A stretch of 35,968 nucleotides of DNA, taken from NCBI GenBank assembly GCA_002494495.1, contig DACB01000012.1, forward strand, positions 1 through 35,968, given 5' to 3'. The notes under the pieces were generated by a model. It saw only the letters and a list, made by a program, of their open reading frames with translations, had not been told where the DNA came from and did no database searches. This DNA comes from Methanobacterium sp. UBA294 (GTDB lineage: Archaea; Methanobacteriota; Methanobacteria; Methanobacteriales; Methanobacteriaceae). Every line of letters begins with the position of its first letter. Position 1 is the first letter of the stretch. This document shows, piece after piece, positions 27,091 through 34,953 of the stretch. A program made the position numbers and the translations under genes.

Positions 27091-27959
27091 TAGCTATCCT
27101 CCTTGATAATTTTAGCCGCTTTTTCACCCATTTTCTGGGCATCTGATATTGGACCTCTTAAATGAACTTTTGATATCACTTCACCCTGCCTGGTGAGTAA
27201 AATTGCATATAAATACAACTTATTTCCTTCTACATGCGCATTAGCTCCCAGGGGCCACTGACAGCCCCCGCCAAGTTCTTCTAAAACTGTTTTTTCAGCT
27301 TTAACTTCCAGGGCTGTTGGTGTGTGATTTAATTTTCTGAGTATACCATTAAATTCGCTGTCCTCTCTAGCAACTATGGCCAGTGCTCCCTGACCAGCTG
27401 CCGGAGTAAAATACTCCGTAGGAAATACTTGTTTAACATGTTCTTGAAGTCCGAGTCTTTTTAACCCGGCTTCAGCTAATATTATACCATGATATTCTCC
27501 ATTTAAAACTTTGTTTATACGCGTTTCCACATTTCCTCTAACGGACTTTATATGTACATTCTTTAGATAATGGTTAATAAAAGCTTCTCTTCTTAGACTA
27601 CTGGTGCCTAAAGTCCCTCCTTCAGGGATCTCATCCCATCCGTATGGTGATATTAGGGCCTCTCTTGGGGATTCTCTTGGGGGAATTGAAACGACTTCCA
27701 GGCCATCTACAAGTTCTGTGGGAAGATCTTTGAGGCTGTGAACTGCAAAATCAACTTCACCTTCTAAAACCGCTTTATCAAGTTCTCGGGTAAATATTCC
27801 CTTAACATCCATGTTATAAAGTTGGGAATCCTTGATCTTATCTCCAGTAGTTTTGATTACTTCCACTTCAGTTTTTTGACTGGTGATTTCAGATAACTCT
27901 TTTATTATGTGTTCTGTTTGCACCATTGCCAGTCTACTCCCCCGGGTACCTGCTTTCAA
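27090..27959 (-). CDS. hemC: hydroxymethylbilane synthase (porphobilinogen deaminase)
   Basis: HemC joins four porphobilinogens into hydroxymethylbilane, the precursor of F430, siroheme and cobamides. The cofactor-attaching cysteine is Cys233 in LGGGCQWPLGANA, and FAVHSLKDLP and GTSSLRREA are family motifs. The start is TTG 27959, after GGAGGATGAT; an in-frame stop lies just upstream, so the start is well defined. It overlaps the oxidoreductase gene by one base. Repeats at its promoter suggest regulation. The F430-synthase candidate is the next gene upstream on the same strand, 166 bases away. Confidence 0.95.
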   Translation of the reverse strand: MKAGTRGSRLAMVQTEHIIKELSEITSQKTEVEVIKTTGDKIKDSQLYNMDVKGIFTRELDKAVLEGEVDFAVHSLKDLPTELVDGLEVVSIPPRESPREALISPYGWDEIPEGGTLGTSSLRREAFINHYLKNVHIKSVRGNVETRINKVLNGEYHGIILAEAGLKRLGLQEHVKQVFPTEYFTPAAGQGALAIVAREDSEFNGILRKLNHTPTALEVKAEKTVLEELGGGCQWPLGANAHVEGNKLYLYAILLTRQGEVISKVHLRGPISDAQKMGEKAAKIIKEDS

Positions 27960-27978
27960 CGATGATCATCCTCCGATA

Positions 27979-28021
27979 GTTAAAGTACTTTCTTAGGTTA
28001 AAGTAATTTCTTTATATATAA
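27979..28021 (-). promoter_or_regulatory. hemC promoter with tandem 16-bp repeats
   Basis: On the minus strand, TTATATATAAA (plus-strand 28011-28021) is a TATA box. Two tandem copies of a 16-base element (plus-strand GTTAAAGTACTTTCTT at 27979-27994 and GTTAAAGTAATTTCTT at 27997-28012, one mismatch, 18-bp period) lie directly downstream and cover the predicted start near 27990. This is a plausible repressor site. Confidence 0.5.
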
Positions 28022-28125
28022 TTTTGATTAAGTTATTATGTATCATTAAACTCTTAAAAAGTATATTTTAATAATCAATGTACTTTAGAATTTTACATTT
28101 ATACATTTGAATGTTTTCTTACATA

Positions 28126-29439
28126 CTACCTATGGTCGATATCTAGAAAATTAGATCTGTAAATCAATAGGATATTTTGATAATGCTTTTTCGCATACTC
28201 AACTGCCATGTAAAAATCTTCCTCGTAATTTACATCTCTTTTTATCCTATGATTAATTGCCGCCCCCAACTCATCAGTGAGTATAAGGCCTATATCATTA
28301 TTTATCTCATTTAACACTTGAGATACAGATTCTTCATGGATTTCTTCACAGGTAACACCATATTGACCCCCAAAAATCACCACACTTCTAGAAAGGTGCT
28401 TCAACATCCCAAGAGCTCTTTCAACAGCCGTTACATTTATACCAGGGTTTATCTCCTCTATAATAACTGTGTCTTCATTAAATTTAAGGGAAGTCCTACC
28501 TATTAAACCATGAAAATTCTTCAAACCTGTTTTTATGTCTTCAATTGATTTTCCACAAGATAAAGATACGCATATGGCAGATAAGGCATTTTCTACATGG
28601 TGAGGTGCCGGTGCAAAGGTTTCAACTTGGAATTTGTCATGTAAAAATTCTCCGGAGATAGTTTTAAGTCCCTGCACCTCCACATTAAAAGTAGATTCTT
28701 TAAGTCCGTATGTGATGCCTCGAGTTCTTACATTGCCATTTGTCAGACCAGATGTGTTGGTTTTTTCTCTGTAATGGATATAAAATTTCTGGTATGGATC
28801 TATGTCACAGACCACCAAACCACTTTTAAAAATTTGTTCTTTTGCCTGGCTGGCTTTTTTGGTCCCAGAAGCTATAGAATAATCCTCAACAATGTTAGTT
28901 AAAATTCCAACACTGGCTAATCCAGTACCCCCCAATGAATTTTCCACTATAAAAATTCCAGGGTTATATTTCTGTCCCAACTCCCATGCAGTTATAATAT
29001 TGGCTGGAGTTATGCTTACATCCCTTTCTAATACCATGTCCCCAATTTCAATACCCAGACTGCTTAATATCAGTGGATTTACATCATTAAATATCTCCTT
29101 TAGCATATAAACGACACTTGTCTTCCCTTTTACTCCAGTAACCTCTATTACTGGAACATTTACACTTGATTTCAATAAATACCCCACTGCCTCATGATGG
29201 GTCATGTGCACAGGATGTTCTAAGTTACAGTGAACAGGTGCAACTATAAATACTTCATTTTCAGTGATAAAATCTTCATCCACCAGTTCAACCTTATTAA
29301 TCTGGAGATGTTCCTTCTGCTCTTTATTTAAAGTATGGTAAATATCCCATGCAAAAACATCACAGTTCAGCTTAGAAAATTCAGTGGCTAGTTTAACTCC
29401 CCCATGAGTCATATCCACAATTAAAATCTTATCCAACAT
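28126..29439 (-). CDS. cfbE: Mur-ligase-like protein, probable coenzyme F430 synthase
   Basis: This 437-residue Mur ligase family protein has the ATP-binding motif GVKGKTS (102-108), a central ENSLGGTG region and a C-terminal glutamate-ligase-like domain. The N-terminus (LIVDMTHGGVKLATEF and VFAWDIYHTL) matches CfbE, the enzyme that forms the last ring of coenzyme F430 from its seco-form using ATP. It is therefore more likely CfbE than a pseudomurein peptide ligase, which also occurs in these archaea. It follows nadK after 12 bases, with GGATTTT as ribosome binding site. hemC downstream supports a tetrapyrrole role. Confidence 0.75.
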   Translation of the reverse strand: MLDKILIVDMTHGGVKLATEFSKLNCDVFAWDIYHTLNKEQKEHLQINKVELVDEDFITENEVFIVAPVHCNLEHPVHMTHHEAVGYLLKSSVNVPVIEVTGVKGKTSVVYMLKEIFNDVNPLILSSLGIEIGDMVLERDVSITPANIITAWELGQKYNPGIFIVENSLGGTGLASVGILTNIVEDYSIASGTKKASQAKEQIFKSGLVVCDIDPYQKFYIHYREKTNTSGLTNGNVRTRGITYGLKESTFNVEVQGLKTISGEFLHDKFQVETFAPAPHHVENALSAICVSLSCGKSIEDIKTGLKNFHGLIGRTSLKFNEDTVIIEEINPGINVTAVERALGMLKHLSRSVVIFGGQYGVTCEEIHEESVSQVLNEINNDIGLILTDELGAAINHRIKRDVNYEEDFYMAVEYAKKHYQNILLIYRSNFLDIDHR

Positions 29440-29451
29440 GTTTAAAATCCT

Positions 29452-30291
29452 TTAATCAATTATTCCACCTTTGATGAGTTTTTCCCTGATTTTCCTGTAG
29501 AAACCTGTGGACAGTCTTACAAAACAGGCTTTGTCATCTGATTTGCTAAAAATAATTTCATCCATATAGTTTATCTCCTCTTCTGACTGGCCGTCTATAA
29601 CTGCTATGGCCTTTTTACCTTCCCGGAGCAATTTAAATTTTATCTCACTATCTTCAGACACTACTATTGGACGGTGCCCCAATTTAAATGGACAAATTGG
29701 AACAATTATAAATGCTGCCACTTGGGGATCTACAATTGGCCCACCAGCAGACATAGAATAAGCGGTAGATCCATTGGGCGTAGATATGATTAACCCATCT
29801 GCTTTAAGTACTTCTGCTACCTCATCATCAACAATTATCTCCATGTGCAACATTTTGGCTGGTTTACGGGTCATTATAACCACTTCATTCAGTGCGTTGC
29901 TTATTTCCTTGTTATGCTTGAATTGAAGCTGAGTTCTTTTTTCAACTTCATATTCACCAGTTAATACCTGTTCCAGGGATTCGAAAACATGTTCTGGATC
30001 AATTTCAGTTAGAAATCCAACAGTACCCATGTTTATACCCAATAAGGGTATATTTTTGGAGCTTATAAAGCTTTGAGCCCTCAATATGGTTCCATCTCCG
30101 CCAACAGCTATGATGATATCAGTATCCATTTCTTCCAGAGGGGTAGCCATGTTTTGGTACTTATTCAAGTATTCTGATACGGATTTATCAATTAAGACTT
30201 CAATATCTTTCTTTAAAAGAAATTCTATTATTTCTTCAGTCAACTGTATGGATTCTTCCATATCTAAACGGCTTACAACTCCTATTTTCAT
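29452..30291 (-). CDS. nadK: NAD kinase
   Basis: This enzyme phosphorylates NAD to NADP. The 279 residues hold the GGDGT motif (64-68), the NE pair in NALNEVVI (135-136), and the C-terminal DGLIISTPNGSTAYSMSAGGPIV nucleotide-binding segment. The ATG follows GGGGGAAT and lies one base after the suhB stop. In some methanogens the two proteins are fused as one NADP phosphatase/NAD kinase, so the adjacency here probably reflects a functional pair. Confidence 0.95.
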   Translation of the reverse strand: MKIGVVSRLDMEESIQLTEEIIEFLLKKDIEVLIDKSVSEYLNKYQNMATPLEEMDTDIIIAVGGDGTILRAQSFISSKNIPLLGINMGTVGFLTEIDPEHVFESLEQVLTGEYEVEKRTQLQFKHNKEISNALNEVVIMTRKPAKMLHMEIIVDDEVAEVLKADGLIISTPNGSTAYSMSAGGPIVDPQVAAFIIVPICPFKLGHRPIVVSEDSEIKFKLLREGKKAIAVIDGQSEEEINYMDEIIFSKSDDKACFVRLSTGFYRKIREKLIKGGIID

Positions 30292-30292
30292 C

Positions 30293-31123
30293 TTATATTC
30301 CCCCTATAAGTCTAATCATTTCTTGATGAAATTTACTATTGCCGGAAGCAATTATGGAGGTTCTATCTAAAACATTTAGTTTGCCATTTAATGGCTGCCC
30401 ATATTCATCAGTTACTATTCCAGCAGCTTCCTCAATTATCAATTTCGCTGCTGCAATATCTACTATCCTTAAATTACCACGTATATCCATGAAAGCATCG
30501 TAGGTCCCATCAGCCACATAACAAAGCTCGATAGCTACTGATCCCATAATACGCATACGCCTTATCATCTTACATATTTTATCCACCTTCTCCATATCGG
30601 CTCGGTAGATGTAAGCTCCAATGGAAGATCTGGAAATATCAGTTAGAGTGGATGTGCTAATATCCTGGCCGTTTAAACCTGCACCTCCACCTTTAATTGC
30701 CTGGTAAATATCTCCTGTTGCGAAATTTTTCACAAATCCCATTTCTATATCCTGTATGGTCATTGATCTGTCCATATCATTAATTTTTGCAATGGCCAGT
30801 GATATTCCGTATGCTGGTATATTTTTAACTGCGTTGCTAGTTCCATCCAGGGGATCCACCACAAAAATAACCTCGGGAGAACCAGACCCAATATTTATCC
30901 TGCCAATCTCCTCACTCACCAGGATCAGGGGTCTTTCTACTCCTTCTAAAACATCAACAACTTTTTCTTCGGCAACTAAATCTATTAATTTGGTGGGTGT
31001 GCCATCTGCGCCCATTTTAACTATTTCCCCGGCTTCTTTTTCCCCAACAAGCGGGGTGATTGTCTGGTGAACTTCCTTCATTATTTTTTGTGAAACATCA
31101 CTCCAGAATTTTGAATCCTCCAT
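30293..31123 (-). CDS. suhB: inositol monophosphatase family phosphatase (FBPase/IMPase/NADP phosphatase)
   Basis: This 276-residue Mg-dependent phosphatase has the metal-binding residues E71-E72 (VSEEIG), D90 and D93 in DPLDGTSN (90-97), and the second Asp region VDIAAAKLIIEEAAG. Archaeal members hydrolyse fructose-1,6-bisphosphate, inositol-1-phosphate or NADP. The neighbour nadK favours NADP phosphatase as at least one activity, as in the methanogen fusion protein. It starts 13 bases after pdaD, with AGGAGGGAT as ribosome binding site. Confidence 0.9.
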   Translation of the reverse strand: MEDSKFWSDVSQKIMKEVHQTITPLVGEKEAGEIVKMGADGTPTKLIDLVAEEKVVDVLEGVERPLILVSEEIGRINIGSGSPEVIFVVDPLDGTSNAVKNIPAYGISLAIAKINDMDRSMTIQDIEMGFVKNFATGDIYQAIKGGGAGLNGQDISTSTLTDISRSSIGAYIYRADMEKVDKICKMIRRMRIMGSVAIELCYVADGTYDAFMDIRGNLRIVDIAAAKLIIEEAAGIVTDEYGQPLNGKLNVLDRTSIIASGNSKFHQEMIRLIGGI

Positions 31124-31136
31124 TTGGTAATCCCTC

Positions 31137-31580
31137 CTATTCCAGATAAACCAGTGCTGCTATTGCTGCTCCCTGTTTTCTAACCTGGTGCTCTTGGCAT
31201 TTAATGATTATATCCTTAATTTCAAATCCACGCACCTGCATCATGCTGTTAACCATTTCAAGAGCTTCTCCTTTAACTTCTTCAGAATCCTTATTTACAT
31301 CGCCATGCTCCACTACACATCCCAGTTCATCAGCTATGGCCACCGCTATAACTGCGCATAAATGATCATCCTTCTGATTGGATGAAACATAGGAAAGCAC
31401 GGTGTTTACCATCTTCCCAGCTGGAAATTCGGGTAATTCCACTATTTCTGCTCCTGTAGGTAGAATACTAGAAACTTTAATAAGATTTACATCTCCTATT
31501 CCTGCATCAAGCAGGGCATTATCAAATGCATTGAGTATTGTTGGACCTTCTGCTTTTCCTGATGTTATGGATACTTTCAT
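31137..31580 (-). CDS. pdaD: pyruvoyl-dependent arginine decarboxylase
   Basis: PdaD decarboxylates arginine to agmatine, the first step of polyamine synthesis. The proenzyme self-cleaves between two serines to make a pyruvoyl group; the pair is in IKVSSILPTGAEI. Other family signatures are GPTILNAFDNALLDAGIGDVNL and PAGKMV. I place the start at ATG 31580, after GAGTGAT (a close spacing of three or four bases); a TTG at 31592 has no ribosome binding site. It is divergent from aIF5A and heads the suhB-nadK-cfbE run. Confidence 0.94.
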   Translation of the reverse strand: MKVSITSGKAEGPTILNAFDNALLDAGIGDVNLIKVSSILPTGAEIVELPEFPAGKMVNTVLSYVSSNQKDDHLCAVIAVAIADELGCVVEHGDVNKDSEEVKGEALEMVNSMMQVRGFEIKDIIIKCQEHQVRKQGAAIAALVYLE

Positions 31581-31733
31581 GCTATCACTCAAAGTTTAAA
31601 TATTGAAAAAAATATAGCCCTCTACATTAACATGAATGATCTAATCTTTGCTCTCCTTTAATTATAAATTAATGTTTTCTAATGAATTTAGAAATTAATT
31701 TTTTTAATGCGGATTAATCGGAGGTTAATTTAA

Positions 31734-32123
31734 ATGTCAAAAAAAGTAGTGGAAGTTAAAACTTTAAAAGTAGGTAAATATGTTATACTGGATGGTGAAG
31801 CATCCAAAATAGTGAACATCCAGACATCATCCCCGGGTAAACACGGGGCAGCCAAAGCACGGGTAGATGCCATTGGAATTTTCGATAACCAGAAAAGAAA
31901 CATAGTCAAACCAGTTGACTCTAAAATCGACATCCCCATAATTGATAAAAGGACTGCCCAGGTTCTGGCTTTAATGGGTAGTGATGTGCAACTTATGGAT
32001 CTGGAAAATTATGAAACATTCGAGGTGCCTATACCCAAAGAACTGCGTGACGACCTCATCGAAGGTGCTGAAGTGGGTTACATAGTGGCTTTAGGCAACA
32101 AAAAATTAATGCGCATCAAATAG
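31734..32123 (+). CDS. eif5a: translation initiation factor aIF5A
   Basis: aIF5A helps the ribosome through peptide bonds that form slowly. The modified lysine, K36, lies in the loop TSSPGKHGAAK and is normally converted to hypusine or deoxyhypusine with a polyamine-derived aminobutyl group. The 129 residues form the usual SH3-like and OB domains. The ATG follows CGGAGGT at eight bases. It lies between pdaD and speB, which make agmatine and putrescine. Confidence 0.96.
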   Translation: MSKKVVEVKTLKVGKYVILDGEASKIVNIQTSSPGKHGAAKARVDAIGIFDNQKRNIVKPVDSKIDIPIIDKRTAQVLALMGSDVQLMDLENYETFEVPIPKELRDDLIEGAEVGYIVALGNKKLMRIK

Positions 32124-32184
32124 AAATTCAAATAGAACATTTAAATAATTTCAACATGAATATTCCTGATTTTGAGGATAGAAA

Positions 32185-33045
32185 ATGTTATTGTACATGG
32201 AAGATCCATTAAGATTTGCTTTTTCCAAAGAATTTAATGATGAAATCCCAAAATCGAAACAGTACGGTATTTTAGGGGTGCCCTTCGACAGCACCACAAC
32301 TTATCTTCCAGGTGCAAGGTTCGGATCAAATGCAATCCGGGAAGCATCCTATAACCTGGAAAGGTACCACCTAAACCTGGATAAGGAACTATCCAAAGAG
32401 TTATATGACTTGGGAAATATGCAGGTGGTTCATGGCAACATCCAGAAAACCAGTCATTACTTGGAATCAACCATCCAGGAAGTTAAAGACCTGGAAATCA
32501 TCCCCATAACCCTTGGTGGGGAACATGGTATCAGTTACAGTGTAGTAAAGGCACTTGGTGCCCAAGATGTTACTGTTGTACACTTCGACGCACATATGGA
32601 CCTCCGTAATGCATATCAGGGTGAAAAATATTCCCATGCCACAGTGATGAGGCGAATTTATGATTTAAATCCGGAAGGGATCATACAGGTCGGAATCAGA
32701 TCTGGAACAAAAGACGAATCTAAATTTGCTCAACAAGCAGGTGTGAAATATTACACTTCCTCATGGGTTAAAGAGAATTTAACTGAGATGGAAAATGTAA
32801 TTTCATCAATTAAAGGTCCAGTATATGTGACAGTAGATATTGACGTGTTAGACCCAGCATACGCACCATCAGTAAGTACTCCCTGCACAGGAGGGCTAAA
32901 TCCATTGGAACTGCAGAGATTAATCTTCTCTTTACAGGATAAAAATGTGGTTGGTTTCGATTTAATGGAAGTTTCCTCACGCTGCATGGGAGATATAACC
33001 TCAATAAATGCTGCACAAGTTGTTTATGATTTTATATGTTTATGA
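32185..33045 (+). CDS. speB: agmatinase
   Basis: This ureohydrolase converts agmatine to putrescine and urea. Mn-binding motifs are GGEH (112-114 region, His114), DAHMD (D135, H137, D139) and DIDVLDPAYAPS (D218, D220). The 286 residues fit archaeal SpeB, and the absence of the arginase-specific features favours agmatinase. The ATG at 32185 follows GAGGAT; an ATG at 32197 is an alternative. It is 61 bases downstream of aIF5A and probably cotranscribed. Confidence 0.93.
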   Translation: MLLYMEDPLRFAFSKEFNDEIPKSKQYGILGVPFDSTTTYLPGARFGSNAIREASYNLERYHLNLDKELSKELYDLGNMQVVHGNIQKTSHYLESTIQEVKDLEIIPITLGGEHGISYSVVKALGAQDVTVVHFDAHMDLRNAYQGEKYSHATVMRRIYDLNPEGIIQVGIRSGTKDESKFAQQAGVKYYTSSWVKENLTEMENVISSIKGPVYVTVDIDVLDPAYAPSVSTPCTGGLNPLELQRLIFSLQDKNVVGFDLMEVSSRCMGDITSINAAQVVYDFICL

Positions 33046-33077
33046 ATCTAAAAAATTGTTAAAAGGAGTTGAATATT

Positions 33078-33173
33078 ATGGCAAAAGTATCAGGAACTAA
33101 TAAGAGAACCAAACCGAAGAGGAAGTATAAGAAACCTGGAAGTAAAAGAGGAAGAGGAGTTAAAAAATCTTAA
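33078..33173 (+). CDS. 31-residue basic microprotein
   Basis: The frame encodes 31 residues, more than half of them Lys or Arg (starting MAKVSGTNKRTKPKRKYKKP and ending GRGVKKS). AAAGGAG lies about eight bases upstream of the ATG. It sits 32 bases after the speB stop and is likely the last gene of that run. A T-run at 33251-33257 follows. The composition suggests RNA binding or ribosome association, but I do not recognise the family. Confidence 0.6.
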   Translation: MAKVSGTNKRTKPKRKYKKPGSKRGRGVKKS

Positions 33174-33649
33174 CTCCCATTAAATCCACTGTTTAATTTA
33201 AATCCCATAATTTAAATCCATTTACGTTATTTTATTAAAATCCTTCCCTATTTTTTTATTTTTATATGAAGTTACTAATCTAATTAAAATATTAAAGAAA
33301 AAAATCTTATCAAAATATCTATACAACAAATTTAAAAAAAGTAAAAAGACAAATTCTAAATTCGATTCGAAAGTGAAGAATATTAATACTAAAGAAAATT
33401 CTTAATATTAACTAAATAATGGGTAAAAAGAAGAAATAACCATAATACTAAATGCATTTTTTTATCATGTCCATGGTAACAAGATAATACAACTCATAAA
33501 TCCACTAAAAAGTCTTAAAGATGAAAAATCCAAACCATAAAATTATTTTTAAATAGAATTAAAAATAAACTAATTCTTAATATTTTTTATAGGATATATT
33601 ATCTTTAATTTCATTTACAATACAATTAATTTCATATAAAGGTGGAAAA
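33174..33649. other. 476-base AT-rich spacer
   Basis: No supportable gene. It has a T-run terminator (33251-33257) for the microprotein and a 13-base direct repeat AATTCTTAATATT (33397-33409 and 33572-33584). The last part supplies the promoter and the GGTGG-type ribosome binding site of the next gene. Confidence 0.45.
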
Positions 33650-34867
33650 ATGTACAGAAGAGAAGTTGAGCTTTCCGGTCACATCATAGATTCACTAATT
33701 ATCCCTAAAGCCCTGGATTTAATCATGGATATGGGCGGAGACTTTGAAATAGTTGAATTTAATGTAGGTAAGCTAAAAAAAGACACAAGTTATGCTAAAT
33801 TACAGGTTAAAGGAAAGAGTGAAGAACACTTAGGAAAAATACTGGATGAACTCTCAGAAATAGGTGCAGTAGTAGTTGAAATCAATGAAGTAGAATTAAA
33901 ACCATCACCTAAAGATAAAACCTTTCCTGATGAATTCTATTCCACCACTAACCATCCCACCTATATACGGTATGGTAACCAGTGGATCCTGGTTGAAAAT
34001 ATTGAAATGGACTGCGCCATTGTATTGGACACCAAAAAATTGAGGGCATACTGCAAACCATTAGCCCATATAAAAGAGGGAGATAAAATTGTCGTAGGAA
34101 GGGAAGGTATACGTGTCGTGCCCCCAGAACGGCCCAGGGGTAAACTCGGTGTTTTTGAGTTCATGTCCAGTGAGGCGTCAACAGAAAAGCCCTTCAAATC
34201 AATAATGAGTAAAACAGCCCAGGAAATAAAACGGATCAAAGATAAAGGGGGAAAAATTGCACTGGTGGGTGGACCTGCCATCGTGCACACAGGTAATGCT
34301 CCTGTTCTGGCTCAGATGATTAAAGAAGGTATAATTGATTACCTTTTTGCCGGGAATGCCCTAGCCGTCCATGACATTGAAAACGCCATTTATGGCACAT
34401 CATTAGGTATAAGTACGAAGACTGGCGAGACAGTAGCCAGGGGACACAGACACCATATATATGCTATTAACAAGATTAACCAGGCGGGTTCTATTAAAGA
34501 TGCGGTTGAAGAGGGAATTTTAAAAGAAGGTATCATGTACGAGTGTGTTAAAAATGACGTTCCATTCGTACTGGCCGGATCTATCCGGGACGACGGGCCA
34601 CTCCCAGAAGTGATAACTGATGTACTGGAGGCTCAGGATGCTATGCGTAAGTATGTGCAGGATGTGGATATGGTTATCATGATTGCCACCATGCTCCATT
34701 CCATAGCTATAGGAAACATCCTCCCCTCTGAAGTTAAAAGTATCTGTGTGGATATAAACCCATCTACAGTTACAAAACTTAGCGACCGCGGAAGTGCCCA
34801 GGTTATAGGCATTGTAACCGATGTAGGGGCCTTTTTACCCATGTTACTTAAGGAACTGGGTAAATGA
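33650..34867 (+). CDS. archaeal ornithine cyclodeaminase (TIGR00300 / LOR-SDH type)
   Basis: This 405-residue protein has an N-terminal LOR-type domain (1-~100), followed by a C-terminal domain with ALVGGPAIVHTGNAPVLAQMI, FAGNALAVHDIENA and a GHRHH segment. It is the archaeal family shown to act as ornithine cyclodeaminase, giving proline from ornithine and releasing ammonia; cyanobacterial AgrE carries a related domain. The ornithine and arginine link fits pdaD and speB nearby. It starts at ATG 33650 after AAAGGTGG. Older annotation as LOR/SDH is less precise. Confidence 0.8.
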   Translation: MYRREVELSGHIIDSLIIPKALDLIMDMGGDFEIVEFNVGKLKKDTSYAKLQVKGKSEEHLGKILDELSEIGAVVVEINEVELKPSPKDKTFPDEFYSTTNHPTYIRYGNQWILVENIEMDCAIVLDTKKLRAYCKPLAHIKEGDKIVVGREGIRVVPPERPRGKLGVFEFMSSEASTEKPFKSIMSKTAQEIKRIKDKGGKIALVGGPAIVHTGNAPVLAQMIKEGIIDYLFAGNALAVHDIENAIYGTSLGISTKTGETVARGHRHHIYAINKINQAGSIKDAVEEGILKEGIMYECVKNDVPFVLAGSIRDDGPLPEVITDVLEAQDAMRKYVQDVDMVIMIATMLHSIAIGNILPSEVKSICVDINPSTVTKLSDRGSAQVIGIVTDVGAFLPMLLKELGK

Positions 34868-34953
34868 GTATTATTTGGTTACAATTAACATATGGCTTTA
34901 AGCTAATGTACATTTGAGTTGATTTTGAAATAAATTGACAATTCATATAATTT

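Noticed and set aside
33397..33584. 13-base repeat AATTCTTAATATT in the spacer.
   Set aside because: Two copies only, 175 bases apart in very AT-rich DNA; not an array and no regulatory placement.
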